DNA of 64,000 bases, taken from Ardenticatenaceae bacterium (GTDB taxonomy: Bacteria > Chloroflexota > Anaerolineae > Promineifilales > Promineifilaceae). The stretch spans positions 434,001 to 498,000 of the forward strand of contig JACKBS010000010.1 of assembly GCA_020634435.1 (NCBI GenBank). The letters run 5' to 3'. The notes under the pieces were generated by a model that worked only from the letters and a program-made list of their open reading frames with translations, ran no database searches and was not told the origin of the DNA. Positions within the stretch are counted from its first letter, which is position 1. The number at the start of each line of letters is the position of its first letter. Positions 17,847-27,393 of this stretch are shown piece by piece. Both the position numbers and the translations under genes were made by a program.

Positions 17847-20495
17847 ATGCCCAGCGATAACACATCAGCTTCCCTGCCCCATACCCCCAGCCGTGAACAG
17901 CGCCTACTTGAGCTGTTGCAAAACCTTTCCCTCGCTGTTGCCAAAGATGAATCCATCAAGGCAGCTTTCGGCGATGCCCTCACCTACATCTGCCAATTCA
18001 TGGGCTGGCCGTTGGGCCACGTGTACATCTGGTCGCAAGCTGCCCAGGCGCTGGTCTCCAGCCACATTTGGTATATGGACGATGCGTCGGCCATTGTGCC
18101 CTTTCGCGAGCTAAGTGAGGCTACCCAGTTTCATCGTGGTGAAGGTACGCTAGGCATGGTGTGGGACACAGGCGAAGCGATCAGCATCCTGGATATAGCC
18201 AAAAGCGACGTATTTGTACGCAAAATGCCAGCTGAAGAAGGTGTTCGGGCCTACTTTGCCTTCCCGATCCTGGTTTCTGGCCAGGTGATGGCCGTGCTGG
18301 AATTTTTCTCGCCAGAATCTGTGCCCCCAGACCCAGACATGATCTCCGTCATCAACCACGTGAGCGCCTTGCTGGGGTTGGCCATGCAGCGTCACCAAAT
18401 GATTGACCGGCTGCAAACGAGCGAGTCACAGTTAGCCGAAGCCCAACGCACCGCCCATGTTGGCCACTGGGAATGGAACCTGACGCGCGACGAGATTTTC
18501 TGGTCTTCCGAGCTTTACCATATTTATGGCATGGACGAGCAAACATTTTCACCTACCTACGATCGCTTTCTGGAGCATGTTCATCCAGACGATCTTGAAT
18601 ATGTCCAGCACAAGGTACGCGACGCTTATGAAAACGGCCGTTCCTTTGATTATTTCCACCGGTTTATCCGTACCAACGGCGATGTGCGCGTCATCCACGC
18701 TCGTGGGCGGGCTGTTTTAGATCAGGTCGGGAAAATCATTAAGCTGCATGGTACAGTTCAAGACATCACCGAACAGAAAGAAACCGAAATCAAGCTGGCC
18801 CAATCGGTGCGCCAGCTGTCGGCGCTCATGGAAATTGGGCAAGCCATTGCGGCCACGCTCGACCTTGAACAAATTTCCCACCTGGTTTTGACGTTAGTAC
18901 GGCCGTTGATCAACGCCGAAGCCGTGATCCTGTTTTTGTATAAAGACGAAATGCTGGAAGTTGTGGCCTTTGAAGGCAGCAATATCCGCGACATGCACGG
19001 CCTGCGCGTCCCGCCCAATATCGGCATTGCCGGTGAAGTGTGGCAAACCAGCGAGCCACTCTTCCTGGCGGGTGAGGCCTGCACCTCTCGCCTTTCAAAA
19101 GAACTCGCTGATAAGGCAAGCTACACGCCACAGGCCATGCTCGCCGTGCCCCTGCGCTGGCGCAACCACTCTGTAGGCGTCCTGGAAGCCATCCACCAGA
19201 ATCCAACCGCCTTCACAGAAGACGACCTGCGTTTGCTAGAAATGGCCGCCGCCTGGACCGCCATCGCCATTGGCAATGCCCGCCAATACGAACAGCTACA
19301 GCGCCGCCTGAGCGAACAAGACGCTCTGGTCACCATCAGCAACGCTCTGACGGAAACACTGGAACTTTCCGAATTATTGGCCCTGATAGTGGCCCAAATT
19401 CAAAGAATCATCGCTAAGGCCGATTGGACAGCTATCCATCTGCAACAATCGCGTGATGGTGAGCTGGAAATGGTCGCCAGTGCTGGGCTGGAAGTCGATC
19501 CCGAAGATTACCTGATCCAAGCGGGCCAGGGCATCGCCGGGGATGTACTGACAAATGGCGGGGTCATGAACGTGGCCGATTTGCAACTTGACCCACGTCG
19601 CCTGCCTATTGATGTGGAAATCAAAACCCGCTCGCTCCTGGTGGCCCCCATCGAAAGCCGCGTGCGCCGCATCGGTACCATCAGCGTACAATCCATGATC
19701 CCCGGCGGCTTTAAGGCCGAAGACGAACGTCTGCTCACCGTGTTGGGCGTGCAGGCAGGCATGGCCATTGAAAATGCACGACTTTTTGCGGTGCAGCGAC
19801 GCGCCCGCGAACGGGCGGAAAGGCAGCGCGAACGAATGCGCCATATGGCCCGTCGGGTGGTAGAAGCGCAAGAAGAAGAGCGCGTCCGCATTGCCCGCGA
19901 ACTGCACGACGAATCTGGGCAGTCGCTCACTTCGCTCAAAATTAGCCTGGACCTGATTCGCTCTGTGATTCCAGAAGAATTGGCCGATGTGCGCCAAAGC
20001 CTAAGCGATGTGCTCAACCTCACCGATCAGACAATCAACAATCTGCGGCTGCTTTCCCACAACCTGCGGCCACCGGGGCTTGATGTTTATGGTTTGGATG
20101 CAGCTCTGGAAGGTCTGTGCCAGGACATTCAGGCGCACACCGCCATCCCGGTCATTTATAGCGGCGCAGAGCTGCCAGATTTACCTGATCTCTCAGCGTT
20201 AGGTCTGTACCGGTTTGCTCAAGAAGCGCTGACCAATGCGCTCAAACACGCCAAACCGACCGAAATTCGGGTGGACCTCTCGCTAGATTCAGATACGATA
20301 TTGCTCAAGGTTACGGACGATGGCGTTGGCTTTGTACCGCCCAACATGGAGCTAAGCCTGCCATCGGAGGGAGCTGGATTGGTAGGCATGGTGGAACGAC
20401 TGGAGATGGCCAACGGCCGTTTACTCATTGATTCCACCCCCGGCGCAGGCAGTCAGCTAACGGCCGTTGTTCCTTACACCCCGGAGGAAAAATGA
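17847..20495 (+). CDS. NarL-type sensor histidine kinase (GAF-PAS-GAF-GAF-HisKA_3-HATPase)
   Basis: 882 aa, no membrane segment. GAF 1 at about 20-185, PAS/PAC at about 200-312 (WEWNLTRDEIFWSSELYHIYG, then HGTVQDITEQKE), GAF 2 at about 325-475, GAF 3 at about 490-650. A coiled linker rich in Arg/Glu leads to the H-box with H687 in RIARELHDESGQ. ATPase motifs FAQEALTNALKHA and DDGVGF; the end is GLVGMVERLEMANGRL. The NarL-type regulator that follows starts inside its stop codon (ATGA overlap), making a cognate pair. The signal is probably a small molecule, gas or redox state, but no haem or flavin ligand can be assigned by eye. Confidence 0.92.
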   Translation: MPSDNTSASLPHTPSREQRLLELLQNLSLAVAKDESIKAAFGDALTYICQFMGWPLGHVYIWSQAAQALVSSHIWYMDDASAIVPFRELSEATQFHRGEGTLGMVWDTGEAISILDIAKSDVFVRKMPAEEGVRAYFAFPILVSGQVMAVLEFFSPESVPPDPDMISVINHVSALLGLAMQRHQMIDRLQTSESQLAEAQRTAHVGHWEWNLTRDEIFWSSELYHIYGMDEQTFSPTYDRFLEHVHPDDLEYVQHKVRDAYENGRSFDYFHRFIRTNGDVRVIHARGRAVLDQVGKIIKLHGTVQDITEQKETEIKLAQSVRQLSALMEIGQAIAATLDLEQISHLVLTLVRPLINAEAVILFLYKDEMLEVVAFEGSNIRDMHGLRVPPNIGIAGEVWQTSEPLFLAGEACTSRLSKELADKASYTPQAMLAVPLRWRNHSVGVLEAIHQNPTAFTEDDLRLLEMAAAWTAIAIGNARQYEQLQRRLSEQDALVTISNALTETLELSELLALIVAQIQRIIAKADWTAIHLQQSRDGELEMVASAGLEVDPEDYLIQAGQGIAGDVLTNGGVMNVADLQLDPRRLPIDVEIKTRSLLVAPIESRVRRIGTISVQSMIPGGFKAEDERLLTVLGVQAGMAIENARLFAVQRRARERAERQRERMRHMARRVVEAQEEERVRIARELHDESGQSLTSLKISLDLIRSVIPEELADVRQSLSDVLNLTDQTINNLRLLSHNLRPPGLDVYGLDAALEGLCQDIQAHTAIPVIYSGAELPDLPDLSALGLYRFAQEALTNALKHAKPTEIRVDLSLDSDTILLKVTDDGVGFVPPNMELSLPSEGAGLVGMVERLEMANGRLLIDSTPGAGSQLTAVVPYTPEEK

Positions 20496-21142
20496 TTCGC
20501 GTCATCATTGCTGAAGATCATACCCTGGTGCGTCAGGGCATTCGTGCGCTGCTAGAAAGAAGCGGTGAGGTACAGGTCGTTGCTGAAGCTGCTACCGGCG
20601 AAGAAGCCGTTCAGCTCACCGAAAAAGAAAAGCCAGATGTTGTGGTAATGGACCTTTCAATGCCCCGTTTGGATGGCGCACAGGCGTCTGAACGCATTCT
20701 CAGCCTGTCGCTGCCCACCCAAATCATCATCCTTTCCATGCATTCAGACACCACAATGGTGCAGCAGCTGCTGCGCCGTGGCGTAAAAGGGTATCTGCTC
20801 AAGGATGCGGTTACGGAAGAACTGCTGCTGGCGGTACGCTCTGTAAGCCAGGGCAAGATATTCCTCAGCCCCACAATCTCGGATTCGGTGATGAGCTTGC
20901 TTATCTCCCCGCCAGATGCCAATGCAACAACGGCCGTTGACCTGCTGACCGCCCGTGAACGCGAAGTTCTACAGCTCGTGTCGGAAGGGCATACCAACAA
21001 CGGCATTGCCGAGATGCTGAGCATTAGCGTCAAAACGGTAGAGAAACACCGGGCAAACCTCATGAGCAAATTGGAAGTCAATGATCTGGCTTCTCTTATT
21101 CGCGAAAGCATTCGTCTTGGGCTCATCATTTTGGATGAATAA
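20492..21142 (+). CDS. NarL/FixJ-type response regulator
   Basis: 216 aa. Receiver domain with acidic pair E8/D9 (IIAEDHTLVR), phosphoacceptor D54 (VVMDLSMPRLDG) and Lys in YLLKDAVTEE. A linker is followed by a LuxR-type helix-turn-helix (LTAREREVLQLVSEGHTNNGIAEMLSISVKTVEKH) at about 150-205. It binds DNA as a dimer after phosphorylation. The start codon overlaps the stop of the upstream kinase by 4 nt, so the two form a translationally coupled two-component system. Targets unknown; the two downstream regulator-like genes are candidates for the same regulon. Confidence 0.93.
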   Translation: MIRVIIAEDHTLVRQGIRALLERSGEVQVVAEAATGEEAVQLTEKEKPDVVVMDLSMPRLDGAQASERILSLSLPTQIIILSMHSDTTMVQQLLRRGVKGYLLKDAVTEELLLAVRSVSQGKIFLSPTISDSVMSLLISPPDANATTAVDLLTAREREVLQLVSEGHTNNGIAEMLSISVKTVEKHRANLMSKLEVNDLASLIRESIRLGLIILDE

Positions 21143-21346
21143 AGCCCCCATCAGGTTGTTTTGCATGAAGAAATACGCCCTCCTTTCCACCAAAAAGTAG
21201 GGTTTTCCCCCATACGAATATCCTTTTTCCTATGCCAAAATGAGGTAAGCAAAAGAGGAACATATCGTTTCCCTTCTCTTTACGCATGATTCATTTAAAT
21301 AATTTAAATTTAAGCTGAATCATGTAGTTGCAAAACTTTATTAACT

Positions 21347-21736
21347 ATGGCGGAGCATATTATCAGAGTTTTACTAGTTGACGATCACCAGGTAGTTTTA
21401 AATAGCATTCAAGCATTGGTTGGCCGGGAGCCAGACATTGAAATTGTCGGCACGGCCGTTTCTGGCCTTGAAGCCATTGAGCTGGCCGAGAAAGAAGAAC
21501 CCGATGTCATTGTAATGGATGTCTCCATGCCAGAATTGGATGGCATTCGTGCTGCGGGCGAAATAAAAAAGCGCGGCGTAGTGTCCAAGATCATCATGCT
21601 TTCTATGCACTACAGCAGCGCCTTAGTGCAACAAGCTCGCCGCAACGGAGCTTCGGCGTACATCATTAAGCAGCAGGCCAGCAGCGAATTGGTTCCCGCC
21701 ATCCGTGCGGCCTATGCCGGAGCACTCTCCCTGTAA
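21347..21736 (+). CDS. NarL-type receiver without DNA-binding domain
   Basis: 129 aa. A full receiver (acidic pair in LLVDDHQVVL, phosphoacceptor D58 in IVMDVSMPELDG, Lys in YIIKQQASSE) closely related in sequence to NarL-family receivers, but translation stops right after it, where the linker and helix-turn-helix should begin. No LuxR-type HTH is readable in the following 130 bp, so this looks like a settled HTH-less form and not a recent frameshift. Possibly a phosphate sink for the neighbouring kinase. Confidence 0.8.
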   Translation: MAEHIIRVLLVDDHQVVLNSIQALVGREPDIEIVGTAVSGLEAIELAEKEEPDVIVMDVSMPELDGIRAAGEIKKRGVVSKIIMLSMHYSSALVQQARRNGASAYIIKQQASSELVPAIRAAYAGALSL

Positions 21737-21958
21737 TTGCGCTCAGCATCCCCTCTCCTACAAACTTTTTTCGCCAAAAGGTAGGGAATCCCCCCATAAG
21801 AAAGTAGGTCCATTCCCCATTCCGAAAACGGCCGTAACCGCGGATACTAAGAACATCAAGCGAACATGGAACACACGCTTCGCAAGAAGAAAATTAGAAG
21901 AACGATATTCACCAGATTCAAAGTACAAATCACACAGGAAGAAAAAGGAGTAACCGAA

Positions 21959-22636
21959 ATGATCCGCATTTTACTTGGTCATCCCTCTCGTTTGGTCTGC
22001 GATTCCCTACGTACCGCCTTGGACAACGTCGATGACGTTTATGTAGTGGGTTGTGCGACCAAAGCCGAAGAACTTCACTTTCTTCTGCCCCACGGCAACG
22101 TTGTATTGATTGGCACCGAACTGGAAGACACGACCGCCCTCGAAATGATGCATGAAATCCGCATGACCCATCCCAATGTCAAAATTATGGTCATCGGTCT
22201 AGACGATAACCCCGATGTCATTCTCCGCCACATTGAAGCTGGCGCAGCTGGCTACATTTTGCAGAACGAATCTATTGTAGAAATGGTAGAAAAACTGCAC
22301 GCGGCCAATGAAGAAAAAGCGATTATTTCACCCGCAGTTGCGGCAGCGATGATGGACCGCCTGGCGCACCTGGCCAATCTGGATACGCCTCTGGCTTACC
22401 TGGAAGCCCGCGAGACCCAGCTAGACGAGCTGACCTCCCGCGAAGAAGAGGTTCTTGGCCTGATTAACGATGGGCTCACCAACCAAGAAATTGCCGAACG
22501 TCTGTACATCGAATGTGGCACCGTTAAGAATCATGTCCACAAAATTTTGAAGAAGCTGGACGTGAACAACCGCCAGGAAGCAGCATACGTGCTGCAATCC
22601 TTCCAACGTCCCGCTCCCGCCATGGCGATGGCTTAA
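21959..22636 (+). CDS. Atypical response regulator: pseudo-receiver plus LuxR HTH
   Basis: 225 aa. The C-terminal half is an ordinary LuxR/NarL helix-turn-helix (LTSREEEVLGLINDGLTNQEIAERLYIECGTVKNHVHKIL). The N-terminal half follows the receiver fold but lacks the phosphorylation chemistry: the acidic pair is H8/P9 (ILLGHPSR) and the Asp position is G52 (VVLIGTELED). The Lys region reads YILQNES. It therefore probably responds to a ligand, a partner or its own level. AAGGAG 8 nt before the ATG at 21959 fixes the start over a longer frame at 21866. It ends before a strong terminator. Confidence 0.85.
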   Translation: MIRILLGHPSRLVCDSLRTALDNVDDVYVVGCATKAEELHFLLPHGNVVLIGTELEDTTALEMMHEIRMTHPNVKIMVIGLDDNPDVILRHIEAGAAGYILQNESIVEMVEKLHAANEEKAIISPAVAAAMMDRLAHLANLDTPLAYLEARETQLDELTSREEEVLGLINDGLTNQEIAERLYIECGTVKNHVHKILKKLDVNNRQEAAYVLQSFQRPAPAMAMA

Positions 22637-22703
22637 TCAATATCAAACGCAAAAGTACAAACACCTCTGGGGAAAGAGCAGTTAACTTTAAAGGCCAAAA
22701 TAG

Positions 22704-22746
22704 AAACGGCCCGTGGTTTGAAGACCACGGGCCGTTTTCTTTTCCG
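22704..22746 (+). terminator. Rho-independent terminator
   Basis: Perfect 14-bp stem (22704-22717 with 22724-22737), 6-nt loop TTGAAG, then TCTTTTCC. It closes the regulator cluster. Confidence 0.85.
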
Positions 22747-22863
22747 TTATTTCAATTCCATTTTCTGGATATATGGGAAACGGCCGTAAATGACCAAGCG
22801 AACAAGGCACACGGTACCCATCCAACCGCACCGCGTGCCTCAAAAGAAATGTGCTAAATTGAA

Positions 22864-24993
22864 CTAAAACGTTTTGCGAGCATCGCGCATTGCCAACAAA
22901 AGTTCTGGTGGAGCAAAACGCTCACCGTACTTGGCCGCCAGTTCTTCGCTGCGCTGCACAAAGGCCGCTACGCCATAATCATTGATGTACTGCAAAGTGC
23001 CCCCCTTAAACGGCGCAAATCCCCAGCCCAAAATCGAGCCGATGTTGGCATCGGCGGCATTGGTGACCACGTTTTCTTCCCGGCAGCGTACCGTTTCCAG
23101 CGCCTGCACAAACATTAGCCGCTCGATCATCTCGGTCTGGCACAACGGCTCACCCTGAGGCGGGAAGAGAACGGTCAACTCCGGCCAGAGATGCTTCTTG
23201 CCACCCTCGGGGTAGTCGTAAAATCCTGCGCCACGCGCTTTGCCATAACGGCCGTATTTCTCCGTCATCACATCCACCACCGCATCGGATGGATGGCTGG
23301 GTGCGGTTTTGCCCTCCGCTTCAAAATCCTTACGCGTCTGCTCACGAATGTGGCGCATTAGCCCCAGGCTCACCTCGTCGGCCAGCGCCAGCGGCCCCAC
23401 CGGCATGCCTGCCTGCAAACCCGCCGCCTCAATCGCCCGCGGATGCTGCCCCTCGCCAAGCATCGCCAACCCTTCACGCAAGTAAGTGCCAAACACTCGC
23501 GACGTGTAAAAGCCCCGGCTGTCATTCACCACAATCGGCGTCTTGCGGATTTTCAGCACAAAGTCAAATACCTTCGCCAGCGTTTCATCACTCGTCGCCG
23601 CCCCAGTGATGATTTCTACCAGCTTCATCTTTTCCACCGGCGAGAAAAAGTGCAGCCCCACAAAGTTCTGCGGCCGCTGGGAAGCCTGCGCCAGTCCGGT
23701 AATGGGTAACGTGGAGGTGTTGCTAGCAAAGACTGCCCTGTCCGCCAAAACCGCCTCTACCTCCTGGGTCACCTTCGCCTTCAACTCGCGGTCCTCAAAC
23801 ACCGCCTCGATGACTAGATCGCAGTCCGCCAAATCGGCCGCATCAGCCGTAGGCTGGATGCGTGCCAGCGTTTCGTCCCGCTGTTTCTTGGTGAGCTTGC
23901 CTTGCTGCACCCGTTTGTCCAGCAGCGCAGCAATTTTTGCCTTGCCTGCCTCAGCCTGTTCCAGGGTCACATCTTTGAGCACGACGGGGAGGTTGGATAC
24001 GGCCGTAACATACGCAATCCCATGCCCCATCATGCCCGCACCGAGCACGCCCACCTTTTGTGTCACCTGTGGTGGAACCGTTTGCGGTCGGCTCGCCCCA
24101 TCGCTGATCTGATTCATCTGGAACCAGAAGGCGTTAATCATATTTTTCGCAGTCTGGCTGGTGGCCAATTGGGCAAAATAACGCGACTCAATCCGGCTGG
24201 CGGTATCAAAATCGACCATCGTCCCTTCGACCATAGCGCTCAAAATCGCTTCCGGCGCTAGATAGTTGCCATAGGTGCGCTTTTTCAACATGGCGGGCGC
24301 GATGGACAACATCTGCGCCACCTTCGGACTGCGCGGATCGCCGCCGGGGATGCGATAGCCGGGTTTGTCCCACGGCTGCGCCACCTTGGGGTTGGCCACA
24401 ATCCAGGCACGGGCTTTGGCCTGCAAATCGGCCAGATCGTCGGCCAGCGCATCCACCAGCCCGGCCGCTTTGGCGGCCACGGGGTCCAGCTGCGTGCCTT
24501 CGGTCAGCAAGGGAAAAGCGGCTTGCAAACCAATCATGCGCGGTAGGCGCGTTACGCCGCCACCACCTGGCAGCAAGCCCAAGGTCACCTCGGGGAAACC
24601 CAGCTTCAGGCGCGGATCGTTCAGCACAATGCGGTAATGACAGGCCAGCGCCAGCTCCAAGCCACCGCCCAGCGCCGTCCCGTTGATCGCCGCCACGACC
24701 GGCACACCCAGCTTTTCCAGCTGGCGAAAACCGGCCTTCAACGCTTCGGCACTGGCAAAAACCTCGGCAGCGTCCGTGACGGCGTACAGCCACTCCAAAT
24801 CGCCACCCGCCATAAACGTTTTCTTGGCCGAGGTCACAATCACACCTGCCAAATTCGGTTCTGCCTGCAACCGCTCCACCGATGTCGCCAGGGCCACGCC
24901 AAATTCCGCGTCAATCACATTCGCTGACCGCCCCGCCCGGTCCACCGTCAACATCACAATCTGCTGCTCATCTTTTGCGTAATGAATCGCCAT
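22864..24993 (-). CDS. fadJ: Bifunctional enoyl-CoA hydratase/3-hydroxyacyl-CoA dehydrogenase
   Basis: 709 aa, the usual length of FadB/FadJ alpha subunits. The crotonase domain (about 1-190) has the oxyanion-hole region FMAGGDLEW and GTALGGGLELALACHYRI plus the Glu-bearing LGLLPGGGGVTRLPR. The 3-hydroxyacyl-CoA dehydrogenase domain (about 312-490) starts with the NAD motif VGVLGAGMMGHGIAY and contains GLHFFSPVEKMKLVEII with the catalytic His. Two C-terminal helical domains follow (SRGFYTSRVF; GWGFAPFKGG). It performs steps two and three of beta-oxidation. It lies directly downstream of the thiolase gene, so the pair makes an operon (fadI/fadJ-like). Which E. coli paralogue it matches better cannot be settled by eye. 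Confidence 0.92.
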   Translation of the reverse strand: MAIHYAKDEQQIVMLTVDRAGRSANVIDAEFGVALATSVERLQAEPNLAGVIVTSAKKTFMAGGDLEWLYAVTDAAEVFASAEALKAGFRQLEKLGVPVVAAINGTALGGGLELALACHYRIVLNDPRLKLGFPEVTLGLLPGGGGVTRLPRMIGLQAAFPLLTEGTQLDPVAAKAAGLVDALADDLADLQAKARAWIVANPKVAQPWDKPGYRIPGGDPRSPKVAQMLSIAPAMLKKRTYGNYLAPEAILSAMVEGTMVDFDTASRIESRYFAQLATSQTAKNMINAFWFQMNQISDGASRPQTVPPQVTQKVGVLGAGMMGHGIAYVTAVSNLPVVLKDVTLEQAEAGKAKIAALLDKRVQQGKLTKKQRDETLARIQPTADAADLADCDLVIEAVFEDRELKAKVTQEVEAVLADRAVFASNTSTLPITGLAQASQRPQNFVGLHFFSPVEKMKLVEIITGAATSDETLAKVFDFVLKIRKTPIVVNDSRGFYTSRVFGTYLREGLAMLGEGQHPRAIEAAGLQAGMPVGPLALADEVSLGLMRHIREQTRKDFEAEGKTAPSHPSDAVVDVMTEKYGRYGKARGAGFYDYPEGGKKHLWPELTVLFPPQGEPLCQTEMIERLMFVQALETVRCREENVVTNAADANIGSILGWGFAPFKGGTLQYINDYGVAAFVQRSEELAAKYGERFAPPELLLAMRDARKTF

Positions 24994-25006
24994 TCCACAC
25001 CCTCAC

Positions 25007-25100
25007 TCTTCAAGAAATTTGACGCAAAGACGCATAGTTGCAAAGAAAAATCTTTGCGCCCTCTGTTCCTTTGCTCCCTTTGCGTTAAAAATCTAAACCC
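25007..25100. repeat. Imperfect inverted repeat, ACGCAAAG type (family A)
   Basis: Left arm made of ACGCAAAG-like units, central GAAAAATC, right arm of CTTTGCG-like units, ending next to the thiolase stop. One of at least six related elements in this window (see 26337, 30757, 31612, 47222, 50610). Located between thiolase and fadJ. Confidence 0.6.
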
Positions 25101-26304
25101 GCTCAATCACCGTGGCAATACCCATACCGCCGCCCACGCACAAGGTAATCAGTGCCGTGGCCAGGTCGGTGCGCTCCAACTCGTCGAGCACTGTGCCCAG
25201 CAGCATCGCCCCTGTCGCTCCCAGCGGATGCCCCATGGCAATCGCCCCGCCGTTGACATTGACGTTTTCTGAGCCCTCGATGCCCATGTCGCGCATAAAA
25301 CGCAGCACCACGGCGGCAAACGCCTCGTTCACCTCAAACAGGTCAATATCCTTCACATCCATACCCGCCAGCTTCAGCGCCTTCTGCGACGCTGGCCCCG
25401 GCCCAATGAGCATAATCGTCGGTTCGGTGCCTACCAGCGCCGCCGACCGAATCCGGGCGCGTGGCTTTAGCCCCAGCGCCTCGCCCTTCTCCTTGGAGCC
25501 AATCAGCACCAGCGCTGCACCATCCACAATACCGGACGAGTTGCCTGCCGTGTGCACATGGTTGATCTGCTCCACCTCTGTGTAAACCTGCTGCGCCAGG
25601 GCGTCAAACCCCATCTCGCCGATGGCGGCAAAGGCGGGATTGAGCTTGCCCAGTCCCGCCAGCGTCGAATCAACGCGGATGTGCTCATCTTTGTCCAGAA
25701 TGGTCAGCCCGTTTGGGTCTTTCACCGGCACGACAGAATTGTGGAAGTAGCCGTTTTCCCAGGCGTGGGCCGCCCGCTGCTGCGAGCGCAGGGCGAAGGC
25801 GTCCACGTCATCGCGGCTAAATCCTTCCAGCGTGGCAATAAGGTCTGCGCCGATGCCCTGGGGCACAAAGTTGATTTTGCTGCTCACCTTGGGGTCCAGC
25901 ATCATCGCCCCGCCGTCGGAGCCCATCGGCAGGCGGGACATGGATTCGACACCACCGGCCACGACCATCTCTTCCCAGCCGGAGCGCACCTTCATGGCGG
26001 CCATGTTCACTGCCTCCAGGCCCGAGGCACAAAAGCGGTTCAGCTGCACCCCCGGCACATCGACATCCCAACCAGCGTAGAGAACGGCCGTCCTGGCAAT
26101 ATCCGCTCCCTGATCACCAATCGGGGTCACACAGCCCAGCACCACGTCATTCACCTGCGACGTGTCCAGATCGTGCCGCTGCTGCATCTCGCGCAGCAGC
26201 GTGGCCAACAGCTCCACCGGCGGCACCTCGTGCAGTGAGCCATTCTGCTTGCCCCGCCCCCGCGGCGTGCGAATCGCCTCAAAAATATACGCTTCTCCAC
26301 TCAT
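25093..26304 (-). CDS. Acetyl-CoA acyltransferase (thiolase)
   Basis: 403 aa. It performs the last beta-oxidation step (or the reverse condensation). Nucleophile C92 in NRFCASGLEAVNMAA, His in NGGAIAMGHPLGATGA, and the second Cys in TLCVGGGMG. The loop GNSSGIVDGAALVL is typical of the acyltransferase branch. The start is fixed at 26304 by AAGGAGG; a longer frame upstream would read through the adjacent repeat. It is the first gene of a minus-strand pair with the FadJ-like gene. The narrow question of degradative versus biosynthetic thiolase is answered mainly by that neighbour. Confidence 0.92.
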   Translation of the reverse strand: MSGEAYIFEAIRTPRGRGKQNGSLHEVPPVELLATLLREMQQRHDLDTSQVNDVVLGCVTPIGDQGADIARTAVLYAGWDVDVPGVQLNRFCASGLEAVNMAAMKVRSGWEEMVVAGGVESMSRLPMGSDGGAMMLDPKVSSKINFVPQGIGADLIATLEGFSRDDVDAFALRSQQRAAHAWENGYFHNSVVPVKDPNGLTILDKDEHIRVDSTLAGLGKLNPAFAAIGEMGFDALAQQVYTEVEQINHVHTAGNSSGIVDGAALVLIGSKEKGEALGLKPRARIRSAALVGTEPTIMLIGPGPASQKALKLAGMDVKDIDLFEVNEAFAAVVLRFMRDMGIEGSENVNVNGGAIAMGHPLGATGAMLLGTVLDELERTDLATALITLCVGGGMGIATVIERV

Positions 26305-26336
26305 CTTCCCCTCCTTTGGGAATTGTCTCATCCCAC

Positions 26337-26435
26337 CCAAAATTTGACGCAAAGGGGCAAAGAAGCCAAGAAGTTAAAGAAATTCCTTTCCCTCTTTATC
26401 TCCTTTGCGTTCTTTGCGTCAAAAATCCAAACCTA
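26337..26435. repeat. Imperfect inverted repeat, ACGCAAAG type (family A)
   Basis: GACGCAAAG near 26344 pairs with CTTTGCGTC near 26413-26421; the interior repeats AAAG/CTTT-rich units. It lies in the spacer between the divergent thiolase and nitroreductase genes, close upstream of the thiolase start. Confidence 0.65.
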
Positions 26436-26486
26436 CCATCCAAATCCATTCTACAATCCTGCCGGTGTTGCTCCAAGGAAATTGGC

Positions 26487-26492
26487 TATACT
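26487..26492 (+). promoter_or_regulatory. -10 box 6 nt before the nitroreductase ATG
   Basis: TATACT at 26487-26492 followed by six bases (CCCCAT) and the ATG at 26499. No Shine-Dalgarno is visible near the start, so a leaderless transcript is likely. No clear -35. Confidence 0.45.
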
Positions 26493-26498
26493 CCCCAT

Positions 26499-27119
26499 AT
26501 GACAAACGCAAGACTGAACAACTTCATTCACCTGGCATACGGCCGTCGCGCCACTCGCCGCTACACCGATGAGCCAGTCCCGCCGGAACTGCTAGATTTG
26601 CTGCTGGAAACGGCAACCTGGTCCCCCTCCGCCCACAACCGCCAACCGTGGCGCTTTGCCGTACTGGAAGCTGCTGGCAGCAAAGAAAAGCTGGCCCGCG
26701 CCATGGGCCAACGCCTACGCGCTGACCGCAGCGCCGACGGCGACCCGCCCGACGCCATTGAGCGCGACGTAGCCCGCTCCTTTGCCCGCATTACCGGGGC
26801 AGCGGCGTTGATTGTAGTTTGTTTGAGCATGGCGGATATGGACAGTTACCCCGACGCTCACCGCAGCCAGGCGGAACGCACGATGACGGTACAAAGCGTG
26901 GCGATGGCCGCCCAAACGCTGTGGCTCACCGCCCACGCCGCCGGGTTGGGTGCCTGCTGGCTGTGCGCCCCGCTGTTTGTGCCGGATTTGGTGGTGGACA
27001 CGCTCAATTTACCCGCCGATTGGGAACCACAAGGCTTGCTGACGCTGGGCTGGCCTGCGGAAGAAAAAGAGAAAACCCGCGCTCCCTGGCCCAGCCGGGT
27101 TACGTTTTTGGACCGGTGA
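26499..27119 (+). CDS. Nitroreductase-family FMN oxidoreductase
   Basis: 206 aa. Motifs of the NfsB/FbiB-like nitroreductase superfamily: RRATRRYTDEPVPPELLDLLLETATWSPSAHNRQPWRF at the N-terminus (FMN phosphate and isoalloxazine contacts), and GLGACWLCAPLF plus LTLGWPAE in the second half. It uses FMN with NAD(P)H. The ATWSPSAHNRQPW signature is close to the BluB/FbiB-C/CofE-associated group, which may matter because cofC (F420 synthesis) lies 6 kb away. This is a suggestion only. Confidence 0.85.
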   Translation: MTNARLNNFIHLAYGRRATRRYTDEPVPPELLDLLLETATWSPSAHNRQPWRFAVLEAAGSKEKLARAMGQRLRADRSADGDPPDAIERDVARSFARITGAAALIVVCLSMADMDSYPDAHRSQAERTMTVQSVAMAAQTLWLTAHAAGLGACWLCAPLFVPDLVVDTLNLPADWEPQGLLTLGWPAEEKEKTRAPWPSRVTFLDR

Positions 27120-27124
27120 CGCCA

Positions 27125-27157
27125 AGGTGCGACGCACTTGGCAAATGCGTCGCACCT
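27125..27157. repeat. Palindrome of the GTGCGACGCA family
   Basis: AGGTGCGACGCA (27125-27136) pairs perfectly with TGCGTCGCACCT (27146-27157) across a 9-nt loop, 5 bp after the nitroreductase stop. The same GTGCGACGCACCT core appears inside lysA at 41438-41478, so it is a dispersed mini-palindrome; here it could also terminate transcription, though no T run follows. Confidence 0.7.
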
Positions 27158-27393
27158 ATAGCCCCGGATTCATCTCGCGCTCTAGCCCACTACCAAACGC
27201 GCCAAGAAAGCGCGACTAGTTACTTTTCTTTCCTACGATTAACTCGCGAACCAGTTCGTAATTTTTGCCACAGACACCTCGTCTATTGAAACAAGAGACA
27301 ACACGGCAACAATCACCTCAACAACAAACAACTAAACGCAGATTTACCAGATTTTATCAGCATTCATCTACGTCCCATTTGCAAGGAGAACTC

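Noticed and set aside
21866..21958. Longer start for the pseudo-receiver regulator (32 extra residues)
   Set aside because: The extra part is basic and unlike any receiver, and a good AAGGAG is placed for the ATG at 21959.
26235..26498. Longer N-terminus for the nitroreductase
   Set aside because: The extra residues are translated family A repeat and thiolase antisense; nitroreductases begin near the RRATRRYTDEP motif, and a -10 box lies before the ATG at 26499.
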